DNA of 64,000 nt from Methylopila jiangsuensis (GTDB lineage: Bacteria > Pseudomonadota > Alphaproteobacteria > Rhizobiales > Methylopilaceae). Positions 21,082 through 29,604 of this stretch are shown piece by piece. The stretch covers positions 124,001 through 188,000 of the forward strand of contig NZ_BSFK01000007.1 in the NCBI RefSeq assembly GCF_027922305.1. The letters run 5' to 3'. Below the pieces are notes generated by a model that was given only the letters and a program-made list of their open reading frames with translations, was not told the origin of the DNA and did not search any database. Positions within the stretch are counted from its first letter, which is position 1; each line of letters opens with the position of its first letter. Made by a program: the position numbers and the translations under genes.

Positions 21082-22746
21082 ATGGCGCAGGATCTGGTTT
21101 TCGTTCCCCTCGGCGGCGTGGGGGAGATCGGCATGAACGCCGGCCTCTATGGTCTTGGCGAAGGGCGCAAGCGGCGCTGGCTGATGGTGGACTGCGGCGT
21201 GACCTTCGGCGATCCCGTCACGACGCCGGGCGTCGACCTGATCATGCCGGACATCCGCTTCGCGCTCTCCCATGGCAAGGCGGTGGAGGCCATCGTCCTC
21301 ACCCACGCCCATGAGGACCATTACGGCGCGCTGCTGGACCTGTGGCCTCAGCTCAAGTGCCCCGTCTACGCCACGCCCTTCGCCGCCGGCCTGCTGGACG
21401 CCAAGCGCGCCGCCGAGCGCGACGCGCCCAAGATCGACGTGCGGGTGGTGGCCGAGGGCTCCCGCTTCTCCGTCGGCCCGTTCGACGTGGAGCTGGTGCC
21501 GGTCGCGCATTCGATCCCGGAATCCACCGCGCTCACGCTGCGCACGCCGGTCGGAACCGTCATCCACACCGGCGACTGGAAGATCGACCGCACCCCCGTG
21601 CTCGGCCGCCCCACCGACGAGGAGCGCTTCCGGGCCATCGGCGAGGAGGGCGTCGCCGCCATCGTCGGCGATTCGACCAACTCGCTGCGCGAGGGCATCT
21701 CGCGCTCGGAATCGGAAGTGGCGGCGAGCCTCGGCGAGCTGATCCGCAACGCGCCCGGCCGGGTCGCGGTCACCACCTTCGCCTCCAACGTGGGGCGCCT
21801 GCGGGCGGTGGCGGACGCCGCCATGGCCTGCGACCGGCAGGTGGTGCTGGTGGGCCGCGCCATGGCCCGCGCCACCGAGGTGGCGCGGGAGCTGGGCTAT
21901 CTGGAGGGCGTGCCGGAGTTCCTGAGCCCCGACGCCTTCGGCTATCTGCCCCGCGACAAGGTGGTGGCGCTGATGACCGGCAGCCAGGGCGAGCCCCGCG
22001 CGGCGCTCGCCCGCGTGGCGGAAGGCGATCACCCTCAGGTGACGCTCGCCAAGGGCGACCGGGTGATCTTCTCGTCCCGCGCCATCCCCGGCAACGAGAA
22101 GGCGGTCGGCCGCATCATCAACCGCCTGATCGAGGGCGGGGCCGAGGTCATCACCGACCGCACCCATTTCGTGCACGTCTCCGGCCATCCCCGGCAGGAG
22201 GAGCTCGCCATGCTCTACGGCTGGACCAAGCCGAAGGTGCTGGTGCCGGTCCATGGCGAGGAGGCCCATCTCCACGGCCACGCCGCCTTCGCCCATGCGG
22301 TCGGCGTGCCGAAGGTGGTGCGGGTCCGCAACGGCGACATGGTGCGGCTCGCAGGCGGCGAGGCCGAGATCGTGGACGACGTGCCCGTCGGCCGCACGCT
22401 GAAGGACGGCCGCGTGCTGGTGAGCGCCACCGAAGCCACCATCGGCGAGCGCCGTCGGCTGAGCTTCGCGGGCGTCGTCTCCATCGCGCTCGCCTTCACC
22501 GAGCGCGGCGAGCTTTCGGGCGGGGTTTCGGTGCGCTTCACCGGCCTGCCGCCGCGGGACGACGAGGGCACGCCCATGCTGGAGGTGCTGCGCGACACCG
22601 TGCTCGACTGCATCGACGGCCTGCCGCGCCAGAAGCGCCGCGACGCCGGCGTGGTGGAGAAGGCCATCGAGCGCGCGGTGCGCGGCGAACTGCAGCTGGT
22701 ATGGGGCAAAAAGCCAATATGCCATGTGAGCGTGCTGGGGGTATGA
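21082..22746 (+). CDS. rnj: Ribonuclease J
   Basis: 554 residues. A metallo-beta-lactamase / beta-CASP ribonuclease with endo- and 5'-exonuclease activity on RNA, used in RNA maturation and decay. The metal site HAHEDHYG spans residues 75-80 and following; further motifs are IHTGDWKID, GDSTNS, TTFASNVGR and HVSGHPRQEE. ATG 21082 is chosen over GTG 21076: the upstream TAAGGG (which includes the birA stop) serves as ribosome site. It is translated right after birA. Confidence 0.94.
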   Translation: MAQDLVFVPLGGVGEIGMNAGLYGLGEGRKRRWLMVDCGVTFGDPVTTPGVDLIMPDIRFALSHGKAVEAIVLTHAHEDHYGALLDLWPQLKCPVYATPFAAGLLDAKRAAERDAPKIDVRVVAEGSRFSVGPFDVELVPVAHSIPESTALTLRTPVGTVIHTGDWKIDRTPVLGRPTDEERFRAIGEEGVAAIVGDSTNSLREGISRSESEVAASLGELIRNAPGRVAVTTFASNVGRLRAVADAAMACDRQVVLVGRAMARATEVARELGYLEGVPEFLSPDAFGYLPRDKVVALMTGSQGEPRAALARVAEGDHPQVTLAKGDRVIFSSRAIPGNEKAVGRIINRLIEGGAEVITDRTHFVHVSGHPRQEELAMLYGWTKPKVLVPVHGEEAHLHGHAAFAHAVGVPKVVRVRNGDMVRLAGGEAEIVDDVPVGRTLKDGRVLVSATEATIGERRRLSFAGVVSIALAFTERGELSGGVSVRFTGLPPRDDEGTPMLEVLRDTVLDCIDGLPRQKRRDAGVVEKAIERAVRGELQLVWGKKPICHVSVLGV

Positions 22747-22867
22747 GCGATCGTCGGCGCGACGCCTTCGTGATCGCGATCTGAGCCGAATGTGAGCCAC
22801 GCGGGCGCGCTCGCGTGGCATGTTCGCCGCGGTCCGGCGTGACCTCAACCTGTTCGGAGCCTTGTCC

Positions 22868-23272
22868 ATGATCGGCCGCCTCAACCACGTCGCCATCGCC
22901 GTGCCGGACCTCGCCGCCGCGACCGCGGTCTATCGCGATACGCTGGGTGCCAGGGTGACCGAGCCGACGCAGGAGCCGGAGCACGGCGTCACCGTGGTGT
23001 TCATCGAGCTGCCGAACACCAAGGTGGAGCTGCTGGAGCCTCTGGGCGAGAATTCGCCGATCCAGGCGTTCCTCGACCGCGCCCCGGCGGGCGGCATCCA
23101 CCACGTCTGTTACGAGGTGGACGACATCCTGGCGGCGCGCGACCAGCTCAAGGCGCAGGGCGCGCGGGTTCTGGGCTCGGGCGAGCCGAAGATCGGCGCC
23201 CACGGCAAGCCGGTGCTGTTCCTGCATCCGAAGGACATGCTCGGCACGCTTGTGGAGCTCGAGCAGGCGTGA
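22868..23272 (+). CDS. mce: Methylmalonyl-CoA epimerase
   Basis: 134 residues, a vicinal-oxygen-chelate fold enzyme converting (2S)- to (2R)-methylmalonyl-CoA in propionyl-CoA use or, in methylotrophs, the ethylmalonyl-CoA pathway. Typical strings: LNHVAIAVPDL with the first metal His, KVELLEPLGENSPI, and GGIHHVCYEVDDI with the second. The frame is open 48 bases upstream, but ATG 22868 starts directly before the conserved domain. It overlaps the next gene by four bases. Confidence 0.92.
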   Translation: MIGRLNHVAIAVPDLAAATAVYRDTLGARVTEPTQEPEHGVTVVFIELPNTKVELLEPLGENSPIQAFLDRAPAGGIHHVCYEVDDILAARDQLKAQGARVLGSGEPKIGAHGKPVLFLHPKDMLGTLVELEQA

Positions 23273-23547
23273 TCCTTCCGATCGCAAGCTGGGTCGCGAT
23301 CTATTTCGTGATCTGGTGGATCGCGCTGTTCGCGGCGCTGCCCTTCGCCGGCCGCAGTCAGGCGGAGGAGGGCGCCGTGGTGCCCGGGTCGGAGGCGAGC
23401 GCCCCCGCCCGCTTCCGCTGGCGTCGCCTCGTCCTGCTCAACACCGTGATCTCGACGGCGGTGTTCCTGCTTGTGATGTGGCTGCTGACGCAGAAGATGT
23501 TCAGCCTCGACGACGTGCCGTTCCTGCCGAAATACGGCGTGTTCTGA
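23269..23547 (+). CDS. DUF1467 family membrane protein
   Basis: 92 residues with two helices (about 5-26 and 54-74) and a short soluble loop that contains EEGAVVPGSEASAPA. This pattern is the DUF1467 family of alphaproteobacteria, of unknown function. It starts with a GTG that overlaps the mce stop (GTGA), so it is probably translationally coupled to mce. It is the last gene of the long plus-strand cluster. Confidence 0.85.
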   Translation: MILPIASWVAIYFVIWWIALFAALPFAGRSQAEEGAVVPGSEASAPARFRWRRLVLLNTVISTAVFLLVMWLLTQKMFSLDDVPFLPKYGVF

Positions 23548-23583
23548 CGCCGCTCTCGGCGGGGGGCGGTCCAGTGGAGCGAG

Positions 23584-23630
23584 CGTCACGCCCGAGCTTG
23601 GCCATAGGGCATCATCGCTCGGGCATGACG
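23584..23630. repeat. Family A repeat, shortened copy 5
   Basis: Outer arms CGTCACG / CATGACG (one mismatch) with CCCGAGC / GCTCGGG next to them, but the central inner arms (TCCACGACTT / AAGTCGTGGA) are missing. About 47 bases. It lies between the converging DUF1467 gene and the asparaginase gene and could serve as a hairpin for both transcripts. Confidence 0.65.
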
Positions 23631-23655
23631 TTGAGGTGAGACGCGCGACCTGCGC

Positions 23656-24666
23656 TTACGCCAGCAGCGCCGCCGCCGGGCGCATCACGCCGACCTCGAC
23701 GCCTTCCCAGTTGGTCAGCCGCTTTGCGGTCTGGCCGGCGAGCCAGTCGCCGGCCGCGCCGGAGGGGTCCAGGAAGCGGGCGATGAGAGCCGCCATCGCC
23801 ACCTCGGAGGCGCGGGTCGCGCCGTCCTCGATCTTGAGCGCGATCCCGATCCCGAGCTCGGGCAGCGCGGCGATGTGGACGCCCTCCGCGCCGAACTTGA
23901 CGAAGGCGCGGCCGTTCAGCGCCTGCATCGCCTCGGTGTCGAAGCGGCCGGAGCCGCCGATCTGGAACGGCGCCGACCACGCGGCTTGTTTTAGCCGTCT
24001 CGCCGCGGCGGCGCGGGCGGGGCCGAAGCCGGTCTCCGCGCCGAACCGGGCGAAGGCGCGGGCGATGGCGCTGAGCGGCGCGGCGTAGGTGGGGATGCCG
24101 CAGCCGTCGGTCCCTACCGGCGCGTCCGCGAGGCTGACGCCCATGGCGGTCTCCAGCGCCGCCGTCACCTCCCGCTGCACCGGATGGTCGGGGCCGATGT
24201 AGCCGGCGGTGTCCACCTCCATGGCGCAGGCGAGGCACAGGAAGCCCGCATGCTTGCCGGAGCAGTTGTTGTGGAGCGCGTTGGGGCCGGCGCCGCTCGC
24301 CGCCAGCGCCCGGGCCGCGGCGTCGTTGGTCGGCCAGTGCGCGCCGCATTCCAGCGCCTCGACCCCGAGCCCGAGCCTCGCCAGCGCGCCGGCGGCGGTC
24401 GCCACATGCTCCGGCTCGCCGCCGTGGGAGGCGCAGGCGAGCGCCAGCTCCTCCACGGCGAAGCCGAAGCGGTCGGCGGCCCCGCTCTCCACCAGCGGCA
24501 GCGCCTGCAGCCCCTTCACCGCCGAGCGCCCGAAGGTCGGCCGTTCCGCGTCGCCCAGCGCCAGCACGATCGCGCCGTCCGCGTCCGCCACCGCAACCGT
24601 TCCGGCGTGACGGCTCTCCACCGCCAGCCCGCGGGTGACCTCGACGAGAGTGACGGGAGCGGTCAT
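23656..24666 (-). CDS. L-asparaginase, Rhizobium etli (ReAV) type
   Basis: 336 residues of the Asparaginase_II family, unrelated to the E. coli-type enzymes. It hydrolyses L-asparagine to aspartate and ammonia. All key residues of the R. etli enzyme align at the same numbers: Ser48-x-x-Lys51, Ser80 (CASHGGEPEH), Cys135 and Lys138 in NNCSGKHAG, and Asp187 and Cys189 in TDGCG; Cys135, Lys138 and Cys189 hold a zinc in the R. etli structure. ATG 24666 is chosen because a GGAG precedes it and the protein starts just before the domain; an ATG at 24729 would add an unlikely 21 residues. It is transcribed away from its right neighbour. Confidence 0.9.
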   Translation of the reverse strand: MTAPVTLVEVTRGLAVESRHAGTVAVADADGAIVLALGDAERPTFGRSAVKGLQALPLVESGAADRFGFAVEELALACASHGGEPEHVATAAGALARLGLGVEALECGAHWPTNDAAARALAASGAGPNALHNNCSGKHAGFLCLACAMEVDTAGYIGPDHPVQREVTAALETAMGVSLADAPVGTDGCGIPTYAAPLSAIARAFARFGAETGFGPARAAAARRLKQAAWSAPFQIGGSGRFDTEAMQALNGRAFVKFGAEGVHIAALPELGIGIALKIEDGATRASEVAMAALIARFLDPSGAAGDWLAGQTAKRLTNWEGVEVGVMRPAAALLA

Positions 24667-24749
24667 CGGGAAGTCTCCGGAGGAAGGGATGACGGAACCC
24701 GCGCGGCAAGCGCGGTGTTGAGCGCTCACGACGGACGCGGGAGGCGACC

Positions 24750-25061
24750 ATGGCCACGAAATCCCAATCCCACAAGACGAAGACGCCGGCGGCGAAGGAC
24801 AATCCTTCCATCAAGAACGCGGAGGTCTACGAGGCCCTGCGCGAGCAGGGCGCCAGCAAGGAGAAGGCGGCGCGGATCGCCAACGCCAAGGCGAAATACG
24901 GCGACGCAGGGCCGAAGTCGCCCTCCGTCCGCGGCGGCAAGGCCGCGCCTTACGAGGACTGGACCCGAGACGCGCTGTACGAGCGCGCGAAAGAGATCGG
25001 CGTCGCCGGCCTGTCCCGGGCGACCAAGGGCGAGCTGATCCACGCGCTCCGGTCGCACTGA
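24750..25061 (+). CDS. Small basic protein with Rho_N-like C-terminal helix motif
   Basis: 103 residues, rich in Lys, Ala and Ser. Residues about 20-55 (SIKNAEVYEALREQGASKEK...) match a short helical domain often called DUF7218. Residues about 66-101 (YEDWTRDALYERAKEIGVAGLSRATKGELIHAL) look like a Rho N-terminal / SAP-like nucleic-acid-binding helix pair. GGGAGG precedes the ATG. It is followed one base later by the topoisomerase gene, so the two are co-expressed. A DNA- or RNA-binding role is likely but unproven. Confidence 0.7.
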   Translation: MATKSQSHKTKTPAAKDNPSIKNAEVYEALREQGASKEKAARIANAKAKYGDAGPKSPSVRGGKAAPYEDWTRDALYERAKEIGVAGLSRATKGELIHALRSH

Positions 25062-25062
25062 G

Positions 25063-26118
25063 ATGGCGGCGGAGCAGGACGGAGACGACGCCGCGCTGGC
25101 GAAGCTCGCGAAAGACGTCGGGCTTACGCTCGGCGCGCCCCGCGATCTCACCATCACCCGCCGGCGCGCGGGACGGGGCTTCCGCTATCTGGACGCCAAG
25201 GGCCGCCCGGTGCGCGACGCCGCCACGCTCGAGCGCATCGACGCCCTCGCCATCCCGCCGGCCTATGAGGAGGTCCGCATCGCCCGCGACGCGAACGTCC
25301 ATCTTCAGGCGATCGGGCGCGACGAGGCCGGGCGCGCCCAGTACCGTTACCATCCCGACTGGAACGCGGTACGGGAGCTGAAGAAGGTGGAGCGGCTCGA
25401 CCGGGTGATCGAGGCGCTGCCCAAGCTGCGGCGCCGGGTGGCGCGGGATCTGGCGAGCCCCCGGCTCAGCCGCGCCAAGGCGCTGGCGGCGGCTGTGGCG
25501 CTGATCGACGAGACCCACATCCGGGTCGGCTGCGAGGCCTATGTGCGCAGCAACAAGGCCCATGGCGCCTCCACCTTGCTGAAACGGCATGTGAAGGTGA
25601 AGGGCGAGGCGGTGCAGCTCGCCTTCCGGGGCAAGGGCGGCAAGGACATAAGCTGCAGCATCCGCTCCGGCCGGCTCGCCCGCGCGGTCGGGCGCATCGG
25701 CGCGCTGCCGGGGCGGAGGCTGTTCCAGTACCGCGACGCCGACGGCGCCGTGCGCCGGATCACGGCGGTGGACGTGAACGCCTATCTGCGCGAGGCGACC
25801 GGCCTGCCGGTGACGGCGAAGGATCTGCGCATGCTGGGCGCCAGCGCCAACGCCGCCGAGCATCTGGCGGAGCTTGAGCCCGCAACCAGCCCGACCGCGC
25901 GCAGACGTCAGCTCTCGGCGGTGATGCGGGCGATTTCCGAGCGGCTCGCCAACACGCCCGCCGTGGTGCGCAAGTCCTACGTGCATGCGGTGGTGGTTGA
26001 CGGCTTCGGCTCCGGTTCGCTGAAGAAGGCCTATGCGGGCGCGCGCGGCCGCTCGGGGCTTCGGCGGGCGGAGGCGGCGCTCGCCGGCCTGGTGCGGCGT
26101 CTGAAGCGCGGACGGTGA
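25063..26118 (+). CDS. DNA topoisomerase IB (poxvirus-like)
   Basis: 351 residues. It relaxes supercoils through a 3'-phosphotyrosyl intermediate without ATP. Seen: the N-terminal domain (GFRYLDAKGRPVRD...LAIPPAYEEV), the catalytic Arg in HIRVGCEAYVRSNK, the second Arg in KDLRMLGASANAA, and the nucleophile Tyr at about residue 306 in RKSYVH. Two usual blocks are altered: the familiar DFRTW-type motif reads DLRML, and the Asn-x-Ser-x-Gly region reads NKAHGAST. The catalytic residues remain, so activity is expected. It follows the Rho_N-like gene by one base. Confidence 0.9.
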   Translation: MAAEQDGDDAALAKLAKDVGLTLGAPRDLTITRRRAGRGFRYLDAKGRPVRDAATLERIDALAIPPAYEEVRIARDANVHLQAIGRDEAGRAQYRYHPDWNAVRELKKVERLDRVIEALPKLRRRVARDLASPRLSRAKALAAAVALIDETHIRVGCEAYVRSNKAHGASTLLKRHVKVKGEAVQLAFRGKGGKDISCSIRSGRLARAVGRIGALPGRRLFQYRDADGAVRRITAVDVNAYLREATGLPVTAKDLRMLGASANAAEHLAELEPATSPTARRRQLSAVMRAISERLANTPAVVRKSYVHAVVVDGFGSGSLKKAYAGARGRSGLRRAEAALAGLVRRLKRGR

Positions 26119-26193
26119 CCGAACGGCCGCTTGACCCGCGCGCCATTCCGGCCAATCAGTCCGAAGCCTGCTCTGTCCCTTCGGATCACCGTC

Positions 26194-27423
26194 ATGTCCC
26201 GCCGCCTCGCCTTCGCGCTCGCTCTCGGTCTCGCCGCGCCCCTGGCGCCGTCCGCGCGCGCGCAACCGGCGGAGCCTGCGGCGGCGACGCCCCCCTGCGG
26301 CGGTGATTTCGCGAGCTGGCTCGACGGCGTCAGGGCGGAGGCGCGCGCGGCCGGCGTGTCCGACGACGCCATCGCCCGCGGGCTCGATGGGGTGGCGGTC
26401 GACCCCAAGGTGCTGTCGCACGATCGCGGCCAGCAGGTGTTCCAGCAGACCTTCCTGCAGTTTGCCGGGCGCATGGTGGCGGGCGCGCGGGTGACGCGCG
26501 GGCCGAAGCTGATCGAGCAGAACCGGGCGCTGTTCGCCAGAATGGAGTCGGAGTACGGCGTGCCGGCTTCCGTGGTCGCGGCCTTCTGGGGGCTGGAGAC
26601 CGATTTCGGGGCCAATCTCGGCAAGTTCGACACTCGCAACGCGCTGGCGACGCTGTCCCACGACTGCCGGCGCCCGGCCTTCTTCCGCCCGCAGCTCATT
26701 GCGGCGCTGAAGATCGTGGAGCGCGGCGATCTCGCTCCGGCCGAGATGAAGGGCGCCTGGGCGGGCGAGCTTGGCCAGACCCAGATGATGCCGGCGGACT
26801 ACATCCGCTTCGGCGTGGACGGCGACGGCGACGGCCGCGTCGACCTGATGAAGAGCACGCCGGACGCCATCCTCTCCGCCGGCCGCTACGTCTCCGAAAT
26901 GGGCTGGCGGCGCGGCGAGCCCTGGCTGCAGGAGGTGACGGTTCCGGCCTCAATGCCGTGGGAGCAGGCCGACATCGACGTCAAGCATCCGGTGTCGCAG
27001 TGGAGCGCCTGGGGCGTGACCGCGCGGCAGGGCGCTCTGCTCGCCAGGCCCGACTCAGGCGCGGCGCTGCTGCTGCCCATGGGGCGGAACGGCCCGGCCT
27101 TCCTCGCCTATGACAATTTCGACGTCTACCGGAAGTGGAACCAGTCCTTCATCTACGCCATGACGGCCGCCTATCTCGCGACCCGCTACGAGGGCGCCCC
27201 CCAGGTCGCGCCGGGCGCCGCGCCGGTGCGGCCGCTCGACACCGCGGAGCTGACCGATCTGCAGCATCGTCTGCGCAAGGCGGGCTTCCTCGACGGCGAC
27301 GCGGACGGCCGGCTCGGCTTCGCCACCCGCAAGGCCTCGCGGGCGGCGCAACTCAAGCTCGGCCTGCCCGCCGACGGCTATCCCAGCCTCGAACTGCTGC
27401 AGGCCCTGCCGCCGGCGGAATGA
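26194..27423 (+). CDS. Lytic murein transglycosylase (MltB family) with peptidoglycan-binding domain
   Basis: 409 residues. It cleaves peptidoglycan glycan strands with formation of anhydro-muramyl ends. An N-terminal signal peptide (about 1-24, ending SARAQ) directs it to the periplasm. The SLT_2-type catalytic domain includes ASVVAAFWGLETDFGANLG with the catalytic Glu, and GAWAGELGQTQMMPADYIRFGVDGDGDG. A PG_binding_1 domain (about 347-405) ends the protein. The start at 26194 is set by the signal peptide; the frame is open further upstream. A hairpin terminator follows. Confidence 0.93.
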   Translation: MSRRLAFALALGLAAPLAPSARAQPAEPAAATPPCGGDFASWLDGVRAEARAAGVSDDAIARGLDGVAVDPKVLSHDRGQQVFQQTFLQFAGRMVAGARVTRGPKLIEQNRALFARMESEYGVPASVVAAFWGLETDFGANLGKFDTRNALATLSHDCRRPAFFRPQLIAALKIVERGDLAPAEMKGAWAGELGQTQMMPADYIRFGVDGDGDGRVDLMKSTPDAILSAGRYVSEMGWRRGEPWLQEVTVPASMPWEQADIDVKHPVSQWSAWGVTARQGALLARPDSGAALLLPMGRNGPAFLAYDNFDVYRKWNQSFIYAMTAAYLATRYEGAPQVAPGAAPVRPLDTAELTDLQHRLRKAGFLDGDADGRLGFATRKASRAAQLKLGLPADGYPSLELLQALPPAE

Positions 27424-27481
27424 AGTTTCGGGGAGCCATTTTTCGTTTCAGCCGCGTGATCCGAAGCACCTCCAAAAACGC

Positions 27482-27513
27482 GAACGGCCCCTCTCATGGC
27501 GGAGGGGCCGTTC
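27482..27513. terminator. Hairpin between converging transglycosylase and minE genes
   Basis: A perfect 12-bp stem (27482-27493 with 27502-27513) with an eight-base loop. T tracts are weak on both sides, so termination may be partial. It lies 59 bases after the transglycosylase stop and 47 bases after minE on the other strand. Confidence 0.65.
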
Positions 27514-27559
27514 TCGTCGAACCGGACCGGGGCGCCGTCCGGCCTTGCGCTTGCCGACC

Positions 27560-27829
27560 TTAGCCGGCGAGCTTCAGCCCGCCGTTCGGCGTGCGGATTT
27601 CGATGTCGACCTCCAGCGTCGCCAGCGTGTCCTGGGTGTCGGTCTTGATGCGGACCTTGTCCGGGTCGATGGCGATGTGCTTGGCGATCACCGCCAGGAT
27701 CTCGTCCTTGAGCTGCGCCACCAGATCGGTGCGGCCGAACACGGCGCGCTCGTGGGCGAGCAGGAGCTGCAGGCGCTCGCGCGCGGCGGGGGCGGAGGAG
27801 CGGCGGGTGAAGAACCTGAGAACGCTCAT
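27560..27829 (-). CDS. minE: Cell division topological specificity factor MinE
   Basis: 89 residues. It stimulates the MinD ATPase and drives Min oscillation so that division happens at mid-cell. The N-terminal MinD-binding part (SVLRFFTRRSSAPAARERLQLLLAHER) and the C-terminal dimerisation domain (ILAVIAKHIAIDPDKVRI) are intact. It is the last gene of minCDE; the start overlaps the end of minD by four bases. Confidence 0.96.
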   Translation of the reverse strand: MSVLRFFTRRSSAPAARERLQLLLAHERAVFGRTDLVAQLKDEILAVIAKHIAIDPDKVRIKTDTQDTLATLEVDIEIRTPNGGLKLAG

Positions 27830-28644
27830 GCCGCGGCCCTCCGGCCGAACAGCGAGCCGAAGAAGCTCTTCTTCTCGCTAGGCACCACCATGTCGATGGT
27901 CTCGCCGCGCAGGCGCCGTGCGGCGTCGAGATAGGCCCGGGACGGCGCGGAGATCGGGTTCGCCAGCGTGACCGGCGAGCCGAGGTTCGACGCCTTCAGC
28001 ACTTCCGGGCTCTCCGGGATGATGCCGAGCAGCGGGATCGACAGGATCTCCAGCACGTCGTCGACCTTCAGCATGTCGCCGCGGTCGGCGCGCACCGGAT
28101 CGTAGCGGGTGAGGAGCAGCAGCTTCTCCATGGTCTCGCCGCGCTCGGCCTTCTCGGTCTTCGAATCGAGCAGGCCGATGATGCGGTCCGAGTCGCGCAC
28201 CGAGGAGACTTCCGGATTGGTGACGATCACCGCCAGATCGGCGTGGCGCATGGCGAAATAGGCGCCGCGCTCGATGCCCGCCGGGCTGTCGCAGATGATC
28301 CAGTCGAACTTCTCCTTGAGCTGGTTGATCACCCGCTCGACGCCCTCCGCCGTCAGCGCGTCCTTGTCGCGCGTCTGGGAGGCGGGCAGGAGGTAGAGGC
28401 TGTCCACCCGCTTGTCGCGGATCAGCGCCTGGTTCAGGTTGGCGTCGTTCTGGACCACGTTGATCAGGTCGTAGACCACGCGGCGCTCGGCGCCCATCAC
28501 CAGGTCGAGATTGCGCAGCCCGACGTCGAAATCGATGACCACGACGCTCTGCCCGGTCTGCGCGAGCGCCGCGCCGAGGGCCGCCGTCGACGTGGTCTTG
28601 CCGACGCCTCCCTTGCCCGACGTGACGACCAGAACCTCTGCCAT
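27826..28644 (-). CDS. minD: Septum site-determining ATPase MinD
   Basis: 272 residues. Membrane-cycling ParA-like ATPase. The deviant Walker A motif KGGVGKTT has the signature Lys11 and Lys16; FDVGLRNLDLVMG is present. The C-terminus (KKSFFGSLFGRR) is the amphipathic membrane-targeting helix. It lies 30 bases downstream of minC and overlaps minE. Confidence 0.97.
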   Translation of the reverse strand: MAEVLVVTSGKGGVGKTTSTAALGAALAQTGQSVVVIDFDVGLRNLDLVMGAERRVVYDLINVVQNDANLNQALIRDKRVDSLYLLPASQTRDKDALTAEGVERVINQLKEKFDWIICDSPAGIERGAYFAMRHADLAVIVTNPEVSSVRDSDRIIGLLDSKTEKAERGETMEKLLLLTRYDPVRADRGDMLKVDDVLEILSIPLLGIIPESPEVLKASNLGSPVTLANPISAPSRAYLDAARRLRGETIDMVVPSEKKSFFGSLFGRRAAA

Positions 28645-28674
28645 TGGAATGTCTCCTTCGAAACCGTGTGATCG

Positions 28675-29397
28675 TCAGTCGAGCGCGGCGACGCGGAGCG
28701 TCTCGCCGTCGAGATGGGCGCGGGCGGGCTTGCCCTTGAGCTTGGGATCGAGCGCGTCGGTGGTCATGTAGACCCCGTCGATCGCCAGCAGTTCGGCGTC
28801 GAGCTTGGCGCAGAAGATGCGCGCCTTCGAATTGCCCGCCGAGCCCGCGATCGCCCGGCCGCGCAGCGCGCCGTAGATGTGGATCGAGCCGGCCGCCACG
28901 ATCTCCGCGCCGGAGGCCACGGAGCCGCAGATGGTGACGTCGCCGTTGGGAAAGCTGATGCTCTGCCCGGAGCGCACCGTGTGGTCGATGATCAGCGAGG
29001 TCCCGGTCGGGGCCGCGGCCTCCTTGGCGGAGATTTCGCCGGCGGCGCGGCCGCCCACCGGCATGGCGAGGCGGGCGTTGGGGCCGTCGAGGAACTTCGG
29101 ATCGCAGCCCTCGACGCCGATGACGCGCACCTTGCGGATGTCGAGCTCGCCCAGCAGGGCCGCAAGCGCCCGGGGCGACAGCTTCAGCGCCGCCACGTCC
29201 AGCACCACCGGCCGTTCGCCGAAGAAGCCGGGCGAGCCTGCGGCGAGCGCGTCGAGTTCGGCCAGCCAGTCCTCCAGCGGCGGTTCGGGCGCCAGCACCA
29301 GCGCCATGAACGACCGCCCCCGGAACCGGATCTGCTGGCGCTTCGCCGGCTCGTCGGCGGCGGACTTCGGGACGATCTGGAGGGCGGGCTGCGACAC
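28675..29397 (-). CDS. minC: Septum site-determining inhibitor MinC
   Basis: 240 residues. It blocks FtsZ polymerisation away from mid-cell. It has an N-terminal FtsZ-interacting domain (from about residue 22), a linker, and the C-terminal beta-helix (TVRSGQSISFPNGDVTICGSV...) that dimerises and binds MinD. It is the first gene of minCDE. A full CtrA-type site lies 67-82 bases upstream, suggesting cell-cycle control, as reported for min genes in several Hyphomicrobiales. Confidence 0.95.
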   Translation of the reverse strand: MSQPALQIVPKSAADEPAKRQQIRFRGRSFMALVLAPEPPLEDWLAELDALAAGSPGFFGERPVVLDVAALKLSPRALAALLGELDIRKVRVIGVEGCDPKFLDGPNARLAMPVGGRAAGEISAKEAAAPTGTSLIIDHTVRSGQSISFPNGDVTICGSVASGAEIVAAGSIHIYGALRGRAIAGSAGNSKARIFCAKLDAELLAIDGVYMTTDALDPKLKGKPARAHLDGETLRVAALD

Positions 29398-29424
29398 GGC
29401 GAAACGTCCGGGCTGGAGGAACGG

Positions 29425-29439
29425 GTTAACGAAGCGTTG
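29425..29439. promoter_or_regulatory. Degenerate CtrA-like half site
   Basis: TTAAC followed by six bases and TTGC: the first half of a CtrA box is perfect and the second half is degraded. It sits 28-42 bases upstream of minC, between the gene and the full box at 29464. The spacer CGAAGCG resembles that of the full box. Confidence 0.4.
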
Positions 29440-29463
29440 CCCGCACAGTTGAGCGCGCCGTGG

Positions 29464-29479
29464 TTAACGAGCCGTTAAC
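29464..29479. promoter_or_regulatory. CtrA-type binding site (TTAA-N7-TTAAC)
   Basis: TTAACGAGCCGTTAAC: two TTAA half-sites with exactly seven bases between, followed by C, the consensus for the cell-cycle regulator CtrA. It lies in the divergent region between minC (minus) and the first RTX gene (plus), so either or both could be controlled. In DNA this GC-rich the motif is unlikely by chance. Confidence 0.65.
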
Positions 29480-29604
29480 CGCCCGGCAAAATATGCCGCC
29501 CCTTCGCGCTTTGCGTGCCCGTTGCGCGCCGTCGCGGTCCTGATCTAGGCTCCGCGCCCCGCGGCTATGGCCGTGTGATCAATTTTTCAGTGGGGGATTT
29601 CAAA

